The notes: generated from the letters alone by a model not told the origin. Shown: positions 9,700 to 19,564, numbered from the stretch's first letter. The stretch: 64,000 nt of DNA from JBBATK01 sp044228285 (GCA_044228285.1 JBGAVD010000005.1:416752-480751), one strand, 5' to 3'. Numbers and translations: made by a program.

Positions 9700-10867
9700 C
9701 AGCTTCTCCTTCAACGGGTGCTTTTTGCTTTCGGCTACCTTTGTAGAGTTCGTATTCAACAAGGCGACACTCAATATCAGCATTGTAGAAAGGAATTCGA
9801 CGCGATGACTTGAGACCGATATGTTTCAACAATGGCATGCTCCCGCTGAACACGTAGCCCCTTTTGTCCTCACACTTCTCCTTAAACCAGTCGCCAATCC
9901 CCTCGTATACTCGTTCCAGTTCTGTACTTGAGCCCATACGTTCGCCATACTCTGGATTCAGAACAACCACTCCAGGTCCCTCAGGCATCGGAGTCTTTCT
10001 AAAGTCCAGCATGCGAATATCGATGATGTCCTGCAAGCCTGCGGCTTGCGTATTCTTTCGTGTGGCCATAACTGCTGAGGAATGTGAATCTGAGGCAATG
10101 ATCTTTCCATCCCACGTCAGGTTACGCTTCTTCATTTCCACGGCTCGCACTTCGGTCCAGCTCGACTCTTTGTAGTTCTGCAAATGCATAAAACCAAAAT
10201 TGTCTCGAAGAAATTGGGAAGGTGTATTTGTTGCCCAGAGCGCTGCTTCAATAGCAAGAGTACCACTGCCACACATCGGGTTGATAAAAGCAGAGTTTCG
10301 ATCCCAGGCAGTTGCGCGGACTATTGCCGCGCCGAGGATTTCATTCAAAGGTGCTATATGAGACAGCATTCGATATCCACGTCTGGAGATCGGCGTTCCC
10401 GAGGTGTCTACATACACTGAGCATTTTTCTTTATGCCAATATAGGTACACGACGCTTTTGTCTGTCTTTGAACCGCTATCAGGTCGACGCCCAAATTTTT
10501 GTCGCATTCTATCTGCAATCGCATCCTTCAGTTTCTGCTGAGCATACTGTGTATTGGTGATGGAGGGATGGTCGACGGACGAGATAACACTGAAATACCC
10601 GTCAAGTGGAATGTACTCTTCCCAGCTGCACTTCAGAGCACGACGGTAAAGCTCTTCAGGACTATTAGCTATGAACTCATCGACCAATAAAAGGACTCGA
10701 TGTGCACAACTGAGGCGCAGGTTCAGGCGCATAACATCCTGCATTGTTGCTTCTACGAAGACTCCGGCAGTCTGAGTGTTATGAGTAGGATATCCTAGTT
10801 CAGTGAGTTCTTCACTGAGATAGGGTGAAATGTACTTCGGACAGGTAATAAAGAGCTGCTGTTGCAT
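9686..10867 (-). CDS. THUMP-domain class I RNA methyltransferase (RlmL/YpsC family)
   Basis: Probable 23S rRNA guanine-N2 methyltransferase. An N-terminal ferredoxin-like/THUMP region spans about 1-160 (FITCPKYISPYLSEEL; SVYVDTSGTPISRRGYR). A Rossmann methyltransferase domain follows, with the SAM motif NPMCGSGTLAIEAAL and the later DSHSSAV acidic loop. The catalytic motif that normally reads NPPYGER is NPEYGERMG here, with the second Pro replaced by Glu. The 393-residue length matches YpsC-like enzymes without the C-terminal RlmK domain. It is co-directional with and overlaps pnuC. The exact target base is not determined by what is visible. Confidence 0.85.
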   Translation of the reverse strand: MQQQLFITCPKYISPYLSEELTELGYPTHNTQTAGVFVEATMQDVMRLNLRLSCAHRVLLLVDEFIANSPEELYRRALKCSWEEYIPLDGYFSVISSVDHPSITNTQYAQQKLKDAIADRMRQKFGRRPDSGSKTDKSVVYLYWHKEKCSVYVDTSGTPISRRGYRMLSHIAPLNEILGAAIVRATAWDRNSAFINPMCGSGTLAIEAALWATNTPSQFLRDNFGFMHLQNYKESSWTEVRAVEMKKRNLTWDGKIIASDSHSSAVMATRKNTQAAGLQDIIDIRMLDFRKTPMPEGPGVVVLNPEYGERMGSSTELERVYEGIGDWFKEKCEDKRGYVFSGSMPLLKHIGLKSSRRIPFYNADIECRLVEYELYKGSRKQKAPVEGEAGGGD

Positions 10868-10951
10868 AGGTAGACGTAGATTCGGGCTCTCAAACTACAA
10901 AGAAATGACGCAGTCGGAGGTCTTCACTTCAGTCAAGCACTGCTGATACGC

Positions 10952-10959
10952 TATTTTTG
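10952..10959 (+). promoter_or_regulatory. Bacteroidota-type -7 box upstream of prmA
   Basis: TATTTTTG matches the TAnnTTTG consensus and lies 26 bases before the prmA ATG, so transcription would begin near 10966. No TTTG is present at the expected -33 spacing, so only half of the promoter is supported. Confidence 0.4.
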
Positions 10960-10985
10960 CACTCTTCTACTACCTACTCCGAATC

Positions 10986-11834
10986 ATGCCCAAACAATTC
11001 TTTATCAACGTTTTCATCGAGATTCCAGAAGAACTCTTCGATCTCTCTTACTCCGTTCTCAACGATCAGCCTATCCAGGGTATCGAGGAAAGAACCGACT
11101 CACTCCTCGTGTCTTTCCGTGAAGAAGACTGGACCACCGAGCGCGCCGAACAGATTGAACGCGAACTTGTTGAACTCATTCCTCAAGCTCGCATTGTGAA
11201 ACAGGAACGCGTTGAACAACAGAATTGGAATGCGAGCTGGGAACAGTCACTTGAACCGATAGTTATTTCTGATCGCATTGTTATCACACCCTCCTGGCAT
11301 GCCGAGAGCCAAACGCATCCGATTTGCATCATCGTCGATCCTAAAATGTCATTTGGTACCGGATACCACCCCACGACTCGAATGACCACACGACTGCTCG
11401 AAGAGTATGTTCTACCAGGTTCAAAGTGGATTGATGCTGGCACCGGGACTGGTGTCCTAGCTATTGCTGCTGTCAAACTCGGGGCATCTTCAGTTTTTGC
11501 CTTCGACAACGATGAGTGGTCATTTGAGAATGCGAGCGAGAATGTGGAGCGGAATGCAGTCCAGGATTGTATCGAGGTCCGCCAAGCTGACGTCTTCACT
11601 TTGGAACTTCCTGAAGCCAATGGCATTGCTGCTAACATGTATCGCAATGTGCTGATCCCGGTTTTCCCTAAACTGCATGCCGCGCTCCGTGCAATTGGCG
11701 ATCCGCTTATCATCAGTGGCATTCTACAATATGACGAGGATGAGCTCATCCTTGCAGCTCGAGACTCTGGTTTTAAGCACATTCGCACTGAACGCGAGGA
11801 TGAGTGGCTCGCAATTGTCTTCCAGAAAGCATGA
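10986..11834 (+). CDS. prmA: Ribosomal protein L11 methyltransferase
   Basis: Trimethylates ribosomal protein L11 using SAM. It has an N-terminal substrate-recognition domain (about 1-80) and then the Rossmann domain, with DPKMSFGTGYHPTTR (about 118-132), the SAM loop DAGTGTGVLA (about 150-159) and the PrmA-type NMYRNVL segment, where many homologues have N-I-x-x-N-P/V-L. At 282 residues it is of normal size. Its stop overlaps the next start as ATGA, so it is coupled to the Ppx/GppA phosphatase. A -7 box lies upstream. Confidence 0.93.
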   Translation: MPKQFFINVFIEIPEELFDLSYSVLNDQPIQGIEERTDSLLVSFREEDWTTERAEQIERELVELIPQARIVKQERVEQQNWNASWEQSLEPIVISDRIVITPSWHAESQTHPICIIVDPKMSFGTGYHPTTRMTTRLLEEYVLPGSKWIDAGTGTGVLAIAAVKLGASSVFAFDNDEWSFENASENVERNAVQDCIEVRQADVFTLELPEANGIAANMYRNVLIPVFPKLHAALRAIGDPLIISGILQYDEDELILAARDSGFKHIRTEREDEWLAIVFQKA

Positions 11835-12754
11835 GAATAGCCTGTCTCGACATAGGAACCAACACACTTCTCATGCTTGTTGCAGATGTCGATCCACAAG
11901 GAGAGCTAACGGTAATCCAGGATTTCCATCGCATTGTTCGTCTTGGCGAAGGTTTACAAACTGGAACCACCCTGAGTACTGAGGCTCTACAGCGTGCGGT
12001 GGAATGCTTGAAAGACTATCGAACGATATGCCAACAACTCGGTGTTGATCGCTGCATTGGTGTTTGCACTAGTGCAGTACGCCGAGCATCAAATCAAGAT
12101 GAAGTCATTTCCGTGTTGTCAACGGCAATTGGCGCACCGCTTTCATGCATTAGTGGTGATGAAGAAGCACGATTGACTTTTCTTGGAAGTGCTATTGGAA
12201 CTCAGAGCTGCACAGTTATTGATATTGGCGGTGGAAGTACTGAAGTGGTAGTTGGAGTTCACACAATGTCACAAGCGCAACTCCTATCTAGAGTATCATT
12301 TGAGGTCGGTGCCGTACGACTTCGCGATGAGTATTTGATGAAGCAGCCACTTAGCAAAGAAGCTCAAGATGCAGCTTATAAACACGTCAAGATGATTTTG
12401 CTAAGCGCGCAGGCTCCGCCTGCTTCCTCTACCTTCGTTGGTGTTGCTGGTACTCCAACAAGCTTGGCTGCGATGGAAATGGAGCTGAGTAGCTTCGACG
12501 AACAGAGAATTCACGGATTCACTTTGAGCCCTAATCACGTGCGTCGGTGGCTTAGACGTCTTGCACAGCTGAGCCTTGAACAAACAAAGGACTTACCAGG
12601 AGTGCACCCGCAGCGTGCTGATATCCTCGTCGCTGGTGTCCTGATCCTCGATGCTATCATGGAGCTCTACAGTATCCCATCAATCACAGTAAGTACCCGT
12701 GGACTTCGCTACGGTGTTGCTCTTGACTTGATACAGAGATCGGGACGTGCTTAG
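11831..12754 (+). CDS. Ppx/GppA-family exopolyphosphatase / pppGpp phosphatase
   Basis: ASKHA-fold phosphatase of polyphosphate or guanosine pentaphosphate. Visible motifs from the ATG at 11831 are DIGTNT (7-12), TSAVRRASN (about 80-88), the catalytic-Glu segment SGDEEA (108-113), and DIGGGSTE (131-138). The start is fixed by the ATGA overlap with prmA; an in-frame ATG 27 bases upstream inside prmA is less likely. At 307 residues it has the core domain only and lacks the C-terminal HD domain of E. coli Ppx/GppA, the short form common outside Proteobacteria. Substrate preference cannot be decided. Confidence 0.88.
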   Translation: MRIACLDIGTNTLLMLVADVDPQGELTVIQDFHRIVRLGEGLQTGTTLSTEALQRAVECLKDYRTICQQLGVDRCIGVCTSAVRRASNQDEVISVLSTAIGAPLSCISGDEEARLTFLGSAIGTQSCTVIDIGGGSTEVVVGVHTMSQAQLLSRVSFEVGAVRLRDEYLMKQPLSKEAQDAAYKHVKMILLSAQAPPASSTFVGVAGTPTSLAAMEMELSSFDEQRIHGFTLSPNHVRRWLRRLAQLSLEQTKDLPGVHPQRADILVAGVLILDAIMELYSIPSITVSTRGLRYGVALDLIQRSGRA

Positions 12755-13112
12755 TAACGCAGCTCTCGACATTCAGCTCTCGCTCTATGTTACGAGATGC
12801 CAAAGATTGTCCAAAGAAGCCTCCTTTTCACAGCCTTTATGTACTGAGTTGAAGTATGTCATTCCGAAGTACATCGCTCGATAGATGCACTCTACGATAC
12901 AGGCTAAACCACTCACATCAACAACCTTCGGTCTCCTGCACATGTGAGCTCCCTTTCAAATGATCCGAAGAAGTGGCTGGACGAGCGCGTGGCATTGCGC
13001 CGCAGGTTTGGTATGTGACTCGCGACATCCTCGCCATACATGCGACTATTTCACGCTGCTTTGTCCCTTCTATCGTACTTTTGTGGCCTACATCGTACGT
13101 CTTCAGGCAATT
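12755..13112. other. Intergenic region upstream of the epimerase gene
   Basis: About 360 bases with no recognisable gene. The epimerase frame is open upstream to 12960, but those extra 51 residues are Cys/Arg-rich and unlike the family. TACTTTTG at 13076-13083 fits a -7 box about 30 bases before the ATG, without a -33 partner at the right distance. Confidence 0.45.
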
Positions 13113-14096
13113 ATGGTTGTTGTAGTTAGTGGTGCAACAGGATTTATAGGCAGTCATCTGGTAGATCTTCTCCTCGAGCGCGGATTCACCGTAAAGTGTC
13201 TCGTGCGTCCTTCCAGTAATCTGCGCTGGTTGGCAGATAAGAATGTGGAACTGTGCGAATGTGTACTGAGCGATCAGGAGCGATTGAACGAGATATGTAA
13301 AGGTGCGCACTATATCGTGCATTGTGCTGGCTCTATTGCTGCGCACAGCCTTGAAGAATATATACGCGACAACAAAGGTGGCACTGAGCATATGCTGCGG
13401 GCAGCTTTGACAACAGTTTCTACCCTGAAGCGCTTCATTCACCTTAGTAGTATGTCGGTCTGCGGACCCGCTCGTTCAGAGCATAATCCGCTGCATTCCG
13501 ATTCCGAATGCAAGCCGATCACCTCCTATGGAATATCGAAACTTGAAGCTGAAAAAGCAATCCATCATGCCATGGGTCGGTTGCCCATCACCATCATACG
13601 CCCACCAGCTGTGTATGGAGAGCGAGACGAGGCAACTTTGTCCTTTTTCGCCATGCTACCGTATCACATCGCACCTCTCATAGGTTTTGGCCAAAAGTGG
13701 ATCAGTATTGTCCATGTTTCAGATCTGGTGCGAGGTATCGCTGATGCCATGGAAAGCGAGAAGACCAAAGGTAGAACCTATTTCCTCAGCGATAGTACAG
13801 TGTATAACTGGGATCAAATCGCTTCCGTTGCGGCAAACATTCTCAACGTACGTGTCCTCAAACTTCATCTCCCTCATTTCGTCGTACTTCTTGTGGGTGC
13901 AGTCAGCGGTGCGCTTTCGAAACTGCGTTCAAAAAGTGCAGTTTTCAACTACGAGAAAGCAATCGATTTTATCCAACCGTACTGGATTTGCGGTATAGAT
14001 GAGGCAAAACGCGATTTCAACTACGAGCCGAAAATTTCACTGCAGGCTGGCTTACAGCGTACTCTGGATTGGTATCGTTCGCAAGGATGGCTTTAA
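13113..14096 (+). CDS. NAD(P)-dependent epimerase/dehydratase (extended SDR)
   Basis: Extended short-chain dehydrogenase. The N-terminal Rossmann fold has GATGFIGSHLVD (7-18). The catalytic set is visible: Ser in HLSSMSVCGP (about 110-119), Tyr139 and Lys143 in SYGISKLEAEK. IIRPPAVYGERD follows, as in nucleotide-sugar epimerases and 3-beta-HSD-like proteins. The start is chosen directly before the nucleotide-binding motif (MVVVVSGATG), giving 327 residues. It ends six bases before the penicillin-acylase-type gene, so the two are probably co-transcribed. The substrate (nucleotide sugar or a sterol/flavonol-like ketone) is not readable. Confidence 0.87.
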   Translation: MVVVVSGATGFIGSHLVDLLLERGFTVKCLVRPSSNLRWLADKNVELCECVLSDQERLNEICKGAHYIVHCAGSIAAHSLEEYIRDNKGGTEHMLRAALTTVSTLKRFIHLSSMSVCGPARSEHNPLHSDSECKPITSYGISKLEAEKAIHHAMGRLPITIIRPPAVYGERDEATLSFFAMLPYHIAPLIGFGQKWISIVHVSDLVRGIADAMESEKTKGRTYFLSDSTVYNWDQIASVAANILNVRVLKLHLPHFVVLLVGAVSGALSKLRSKSAVFNYEKAIDFIQPYWICGIDEAKRDFNYEPKISLQAGLQRTLDWYRSQGWL

Positions 14097-14102
14097 GCTC
14101 TT

Positions 14103-16610
14103 ATGATTAGCATTCTCCAACGTTTTTCAGCACTCAGCGTTACCGTCGTTGCTCTTGTCTTAGCAACCTTGGTTTTCTGCATCAACCTTGCTTTACGCTC
14201 GAACATTCGCGATGATGTCTTCGTTGAGTCCTTAGCACTTGGTGACACCTGCCACATCTACAGAAACGCTTTTGGCATTCCACACATTAGCGCTTCAAAC
14301 GAACGTGACCTCTACTTCAGTCTTGGATTTGCACATGCGCAAGATCGATTGTGGCAGATGGATCTCATGCGACGAATTGCACGCGGCAAGACAGCGCGCA
14401 TTTTTGGTGAGAAGACACTGGATGCCGATAAGTTCTTTCGTGTGTTAGGAATCACTAAGATTGCTGATCGACTTGCACTCAACGTTTCTCGACAAACAAA
14501 GAACGTGCTTGAATCGTACAGCGCAGGCGTCAATGCGTTCATTGAAAAGAACCGCAATGCTTTGCCCTTTGAGTTTGATGCCCTGCATTACGAACCAGAA
14601 GTATGGAAGGCATCGGATTGTCTGGCAATTCAACGACTCATGGCATTCGACATGAGCATGAGTTTCTGGACCGACATAGCGTTCGGCGAGATTGCCGATA
14701 GTCTCGGTGTAGACGAGGCTCTTCGCTTTATTCCTTCCTACCCATCAACCTCACCCACCGTCTGCGATGTTGGGAGAAGTTCAACAGCACCAGATAGTTT
14801 GCTCAGTGCATACTCATTGCCGAAAGAAGAGAGTTCGGTGTTGTTGAGACACTATGCAGAGGCATTGAAGTCTGTCCGGCTTCAACTTAACATGAGCGGC
14901 ATGTGCTCAGGTAGCAACTGCTGGGTTATGTCGAAGCACAGCGACGGCACAAAAGGTCTGATCTTCGCCAATGATCCTCACCTTTCCTTAGGGCTTCCCC
15001 CTCGCTGGTATCAAGTGCACTTGAGTTGTCCGCAGTTCAATGCTATCGGATGTACTATCCCTGGGATTCCAGGAATGATCAGTGGTCGCAACGACAACAT
15101 CGCCTGGGGTATCACGAATGTCATGCTTGACGACTGCGATTATTTCATTGAGAAAGTGGACCCGGCAAACAAAGCATACTACTACAACCGCGATGGTGCT
15201 CGTACAAAATTCAAGCATGTGCGCGACACTATAGAAGTAAAAGTCGCTTCTCGCGTTGATAGTCTGATCATTGACTATCGCGCAACGGCAACCTCCAACA
15301 TTATCTCAGATGTACACGCTGTTCGAAAGCAAGACAGCTTGTTTCATTACCCCGCAAGCGCTCACTCACTACCAGAGAAGTACGTTCTGAGTTTTGAATG
15401 GACTGCTCAAGAAAATAGTGATGAGATACTCAGTGCTTTGCGATTAGTCCGTTGCAAGTCGTGGCGAGAATTTTGTGAAGCTGTCGCTGGCTGGGGTGCT
15501 CCAGCACTCAACTTCAGCTATGCTGATAAGCAAGGAAACATGGGCATTGCTCCCGCTGGCTTAGTACCTATTCGTGGTGAAGGCAACCCCAATTTCCCTC
15601 ATCCAGGGTGGGATCGCACGTATGCTTGGAAAGGTTTCAGACCTTCCTCCGCACTTCCACGCATCGTCAATCCTCAACGCCGTTATGTATTCAGTGCAAA
15701 CAACTTGACCACGCGTACTGCAGGGTACTATTTATCGGCTCTCTGGGAGCCTCCATCGAGGGCGGAACGCATCGACGAGATGCTGCAGGAGTATCACGAC
15801 TATACCATTCGTGATGCTCAGTACATGCAACTCGACCTCATTTCACGAAACGCAAAGCAGGTGTTAGGTTCCACGATGGGTACGCTGATTCGAGACACCG
15901 CTCAACTTTCTCGCGAAGAGTATTCTGCCTTAGGCTTGTTGACGCATTGGGATGCTTCTATGAATCCTCAAGACGTTGCACCTGCTGTTTATACTGCTTT
16001 TCATGAACGACTGATGTCTAATGTCTTCTGCTGGCGCATCTCGCCAACTCTCTACAAGAAGTACGCATTCGTTGGCAGTATGCCAATGAGAAAGATCAAT
16101 GAGATTCTTAGTGACACTTCCTATACTTGGTTTGCGTCTGAGTCATGGAAGGGCCGAAAAGTACTAGAATCGCTCATTGTAAAGAGCTTCAAGGATGCCG
16201 TTCATCTCATTCATGAACGCTTTGGAGATGATATGCAACAATGGACCTATGGTCGCCTGCATACCTTAACACTGAAACACCCACTAGATGAGGTTGCAGC
16301 CTTCCGCAGTCTTGTCACCCATGAACTCAAGAGTGTTGGAGGTGACGCAACGACCCTGAACAACGCTCTCTGGCAGGTGCACAACCCCTTCGACGTGTAT
16401 GTAGGCGCATCAATGCGATTCGTTACCGACATGGAAGACTCAGTTGTGTATACTGTTCTACCCGGCGGTTCCTCTGGGCAACCTCTCGATGCGCACTATG
16501 CTGATCAAATACAATTGTGGGCAAATGGTGGGTATATACCTTTGAGTATGTCTCGTCGCCCCGCCCAAGGCTTTAGTCTCTATGCCGTTCTGTGTCCGAA
16601 AAAGAAGTAG
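14103..16610 (+). CDS. Penicillin acylase-family N-terminal nucleophile amidohydrolase
   Basis: Exported or membrane-anchored Ntn-hydrolase that should self-cleave into alpha and beta chains. An N-terminal hydrophobic segment (about 10-31) is followed by the alpha-chain signature FGIPHISASNERDLYFSLGFAHAQDR. The autocatalytic nucleophile is Ser271 in SGSNCWVMS, and FANDPHLSLGLPPRWYQVHL continues the beta chain. RNDNIAWGITN is also typical. At 835 residues it fits the family. Natural substrates in non-pathogens may be acyl-amides, acyl-homoserine lactones or peptidoglycan-related amides; nothing here discriminates between them. It follows the epimerase by six bases. Confidence 0.9.
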   Translation: MISILQRFSALSVTVVALVLATLVFCINLALRSNIRDDVFVESLALGDTCHIYRNAFGIPHISASNERDLYFSLGFAHAQDRLWQMDLMRRIARGKTARIFGEKTLDADKFFRVLGITKIADRLALNVSRQTKNVLESYSAGVNAFIEKNRNALPFEFDALHYEPEVWKASDCLAIQRLMAFDMSMSFWTDIAFGEIADSLGVDEALRFIPSYPSTSPTVCDVGRSSTAPDSLLSAYSLPKEESSVLLRHYAEALKSVRLQLNMSGMCSGSNCWVMSKHSDGTKGLIFANDPHLSLGLPPRWYQVHLSCPQFNAIGCTIPGIPGMISGRNDNIAWGITNVMLDDCDYFIEKVDPANKAYYYNRDGARTKFKHVRDTIEVKVASRVDSLIIDYRATATSNIISDVHAVRKQDSLFHYPASAHSLPEKYVLSFEWTAQENSDEILSALRLVRCKSWREFCEAVAGWGAPALNFSYADKQGNMGIAPAGLVPIRGEGNPNFPHPGWDRTYAWKGFRPSSALPRIVNPQRRYVFSANNLTTRTAGYYLSALWEPPSRAERIDEMLQEYHDYTIRDAQYMQLDLISRNAKQVLGSTMGTLIRDTAQLSREEYSALGLLTHWDASMNPQDVAPAVYTAFHERLMSNVFCWRISPTLYKKYAFVGSMPMRKINEILSDTSYTWFASESWKGRKVLESLIVKSFKDAVHLIHERFGDDMQQWTYGRLHTLTLKHPLDEVAAFRSLVTHELKSVGGDATTLNNALWQVHNPFDVYVGASMRFVTDMEDSVVYTVLPGGSSGQPLDAHYADQIQLWANGGYIPLSMSRRPAQGFSLYAVLCPKKK

Positions 16611-16802
16611 CCGCTGTAGACTCCTGAATGGAGGGGAACCTTCACATCGTCATAGGAATAAGACATCCAGCGCCTGCGCACCATTGTACTCGGGATTCAA
16701 GGTCTACATGGACGTTAGTGTGAGTCAATGCCGTTGTCTATGGATTCGCACTGGTCCACTTTCAATTCCAAGAGCTTCTCACATCGCCATCTGCTCTTGG
16801 TT

Positions 16803-17519
16803 CTACGTAGTGCGACAGATATAGACGGCCATGCGACCTGCTTTGTCTTTATCACGTCTATATGAATACATCGATAACTCTTCCATTGTACAGAGTTCTG
16901 AATACTGAATATTCATAGCAAGGAGTCCAGCCTTTACGAGCTGATCTCGCACAGCCCTTTGGTTGTCAAAGAGAAATCTGTTGGGCGAGCTCTCTACACA
17001 GTAGTCAGGAAACAATTGTTGAACATCAGCTTGTACTTCATAATTACGTCCGGATGCACAGGGAGAACACCAAGCTCTTAGAGAAGATGCATCTACCTGT
17101 CCTCTCTTGCACATCATCTCGACCACAGTTGCAGATATATTGAGGGCGGTGCCACGCCATCCTGAGTGAACAACCGCAAAGAGCACTTCCGTAGGGTGAT
17201 AGAGAACGATGCCTTCACAGTCAGCTACACTAGCACAAAGAGCCGTGTTCCTACTACTGCTCACGAGCGCGTCCGACTCGTTATCACAGAGCGAGTTCTG
17301 ATCAACCCATTGTATGTGCGAACCATGTGTCTGCCGCTGAGTAATCAACGCATGACACCCCAGCTCAGTTTTGAGCGCGTCGCGACACATCTGCACGTCC
17401 TCCTTTGCCAAGGAGTCCATAGCCGAAACACAGAAACCACGCGAAGTCCAACCTACTAGATTCGCAAGGGTCATACCAAACTCATAACCGCAGTCTCGAA
17501 CTGTAATACGTTCAATCAA
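16803..17519 (-). CDS. pgeF: Peptidoglycan editing factor PgeF / YfiH-type multicopper-like protein
   Basis: Family once called laccase-domain or polyphenol oxidase; E. coli PgeF removes misincorporated amino acids from peptidoglycan precursors, and mammalian FAMIN is a purine enzyme. Motifs: QRQTHGSH (His65), VADCEG (Cys101), VVHSGWRGT (His118) and the CSPCASGRNYEV segment. These supply the conserved Cys/His zinc site. The start is TTG at 17519, overlapping the comEC stop as TTGA; a shorter start at the ATG 17474 is possible. Lies directly downstream of comEC in one operon. Confidence 0.86.
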   Translation of the reverse strand: MIERITVRDCGYEFGMTLANLVGWTSRGFCVSAMDSLAKEDVQMCRDALKTELGCHALITQRQTHGSHIQWVDQNSLCDNESDALVSSSRNTALCASVADCEGIVLYHPTEVLFAVVHSGWRGTALNISATVVEMMCKRGQVDASSLRAWCSPCASGRNYEVQADVQQLFPDYCVESSPNRFLFDNQRAVRDQLVKAGLLAMNIQYSELCTMEELSMYSYRRDKDKAGRMAVYICRTT

Positions 17520-19516
17520 GGCTGAATCTCCAATATAGTTTTCTCATCGAGCGATTCACGAACTGATTCAATCAACGGTCTGTACTTCGCTTCTCTCGCA
17601 TCAATAATGAGAGTATCTGCGTCAAACATAGTAAAGAAAGTACAGAGCGCTCTGTCGTGTTGTGGCACTATAACTGACTTCGCATCAGCAACAAAACGCA
17701 GGTACTCTACCCCTTCATGAAGTCGATGCGCTCGAATCGTCAAATGCGAACGGTTTATCTGCAGATCATCTTGCCAGTCAGCGCATACAAACACACAGCA
17801 CGCAATAGTTATGAGTCCACCAAAGCTTAGCAAGAGCACAGCTCGACGAGTCTTGCAAACGAAAAGGGAGATAAAACAAAGACTATAGCACGAACCAATG
17901 ATCCATGCTGATGGCGCAAACACTTGCAAGCTGGGAAGCGCACGCAGCTCATCCGCGCTCAACCAAAGAAGCTGCATGAGCTCTTGAGCTACAGCGGCTA
18001 CACTTGATGCAGCGCTATGCCAGATTGGTTCAAGGAGCACTGCAAGAAACACTGTAACAGAACAGAGTATTCCTGGTACGGACAGGACCATCCCTACCAG
18101 AGCTGAGAGAAAATGGTAGGCACTACTATGGAGAGCAATAAGTGGAGCTAAGAGCAAGGAAGTTGCAACAGAACCGCTAAGTGCTCGCTGCAACCAATTC
18201 GGTGCACGATTTCTTGTTGGCCACACAAGATGGAAGAGATCGCTAGTTCTGTTGTAGAATAGATGATACGACAGTATGGCACAGACTGAAAGCTGGAATC
18301 CAGGATGAAAGAGAGATGCTGGATCGATGAAGATCATCGCCAAACAAAGGAACGCAAGTACATTGAGTCGCGACGTAGAACGCTGTGTCACACGAAGTAC
18401 CTGAATAGAAAGCAACAGCAATGCCGTGCGCAAGGGTGTTGGACTCCAAGCGCTCAACATCAGAGGCAAGCACAAACCAAGCGCAAACACCAGGAGTCTT
18501 GGTATCTTCCATGGAATCCATGCACAAAACACGTTCATACATAAGGCCGCCAGAACTATGTGCATGGTACTACTAAGGAAGAGATGGTAGATACCACTTT
18601 GCTGCAGCGACTGTACCATATCTTCATCGAGAGAGCGCGTCTCTGCGAACAGTACTGAGGCAGCTAGACTCTGAGATGAGGGACTAAAGCAGCGTGCAAT
18701 TGTCTTCATTACCCAATCCCGCAGTGCTCCTCGTAGAGAGAACGCATCAAGACTTCTATAGTCCAAAGACAAACTTGAAGGATACGCTCTGGCTATCCAT
18801 AACAGTTCATGACTGCGACAGTACCTTCGCTCATTCCAATCTGTACAGATCAACTGTTTTTGCGGCAAACGCAGTGCAGCATTGACTTGAAAGTGCACAC
18901 CTGGCTTCAAGTACGGTATCGAAGCCAACTTCGGCACACGAAGCATGACCCGACATTGATGATTCGGAAGGCTTGGGCTATGGATACGTACTTCAGCCAC
19001 AAACTGATCACTTAGCTCAGAAGAACCTAACGATTCAAGTATCCTCCCCTCTATCAAACTTGGCACTTCGCTGCGCTGAGCCATTTCTAACATAGGTCCA
19101 TCCAGACAGCTGTGAGTCATCCGAAGGAGAGTGCCGCTGCTAACTCCTAGCCACACAAAGAACAGGAATGTCAGGTAAGGGGCGTCTGGCGGTATAGGCG
19201 CAGCACCTCTCAGGTTTCGAGACGACACTCGCACTGGCGCGGTGGTACCCATCGACTTCCAAACTCTCGATGCTAGATTTCCAGCAAGACGCCTCCAGAA
19301 TCCAGCTCTCGATTGAACAAGATGTTGATCAAGGGGGGCTGAAGAAGAGGAGACCACTTTGGATAGTCCGAAGACAAAAGCTGTCAGAACGACTGAGCCG
19401 CCCATGGAAGCGAAAAGCACAGCTCCAAGACCCCAGTTTAGGGGGCTAATCGGAGGCAAAAAGAAGCCTATCAGCAGGAAAACGAGCAAACGCAGCGCTG
19501 GGAAACGAGTTGTCAC
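17516..19516 (-). CDS. comEC: ComEC/Rec2-family competence membrane protein
   Basis: Predicted inner-membrane channel for single-stranded DNA uptake. There are hydrophobic helices at the N-terminus and about 110-130, then a soluble DUF4131/OB-like region, then the competence domain (about 270-560) with many helices. The family signature around RTALLLLSIQVLRV and DPASLFHPGFQLSVCAILSYHLF is clear. The usual HLLAISGLH stretch is here HLFLSSTMH. The C-terminus past about 590 is short and lacks a full metallo-beta-lactamase domain, as in many Bacteroidota proteins. 666 residues from a GTG start. Coupled to pgeF downstream. Confidence 0.87.
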   Translation of the reverse strand: MTTRFPALRLLVFLLIGFFLPPISPLNWGLGAVLFASMGGSVVLTAFVFGLSKVVSSSSAPLDQHLVQSRAGFWRRLAGNLASRVWKSMGTTAPVRVSSRNLRGAAPIPPDAPYLTFLFFVWLGVSSGTLLRMTHSCLDGPMLEMAQRSEVPSLIEGRILESLGSSELSDQFVAEVRIHSPSLPNHQCRVMLRVPKLASIPYLKPGVHFQVNAALRLPQKQLICTDWNERRYCRSHELLWIARAYPSSLSLDYRSLDAFSLRGALRDWVMKTIARCFSPSSQSLAASVLFAETRSLDEDMVQSLQQSGIYHLFLSSTMHIVLAALCMNVFCAWIPWKIPRLLVFALGLCLPLMLSAWSPTPLRTALLLLSIQVLRVTQRSTSRLNVLAFLCLAMIFIDPASLFHPGFQLSVCAILSYHLFYNRTSDLFHLVWPTRNRAPNWLQRALSGSVATSLLLAPLIALHSSAYHFLSALVGMVLSVPGILCSVTVFLAVLLEPIWHSAASSVAAVAQELMQLLWLSADELRALPSLQVFAPSAWIIGSCYSLCFISLFVCKTRRAVLLLSFGGLITIACCVFVCADWQDDLQINRSHLTIRAHRLHEGVEYLRFVADAKSVIVPQHDRALCTFFTMFDADTLIIDAREAKYRPLIESVRESLDEKTILEIQP

Positions 19517-19564
19517 GAGGCCTAATAATGTTGTTTTTCTACTTCTTTTTTACAAAACTTGTCG

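Noticed and set aside
12960..13112. N-terminal extension of the epimerase
   Set aside because: The 51 residues are unlike the family and precede the expected start directly before the nucleotide-binding motif.
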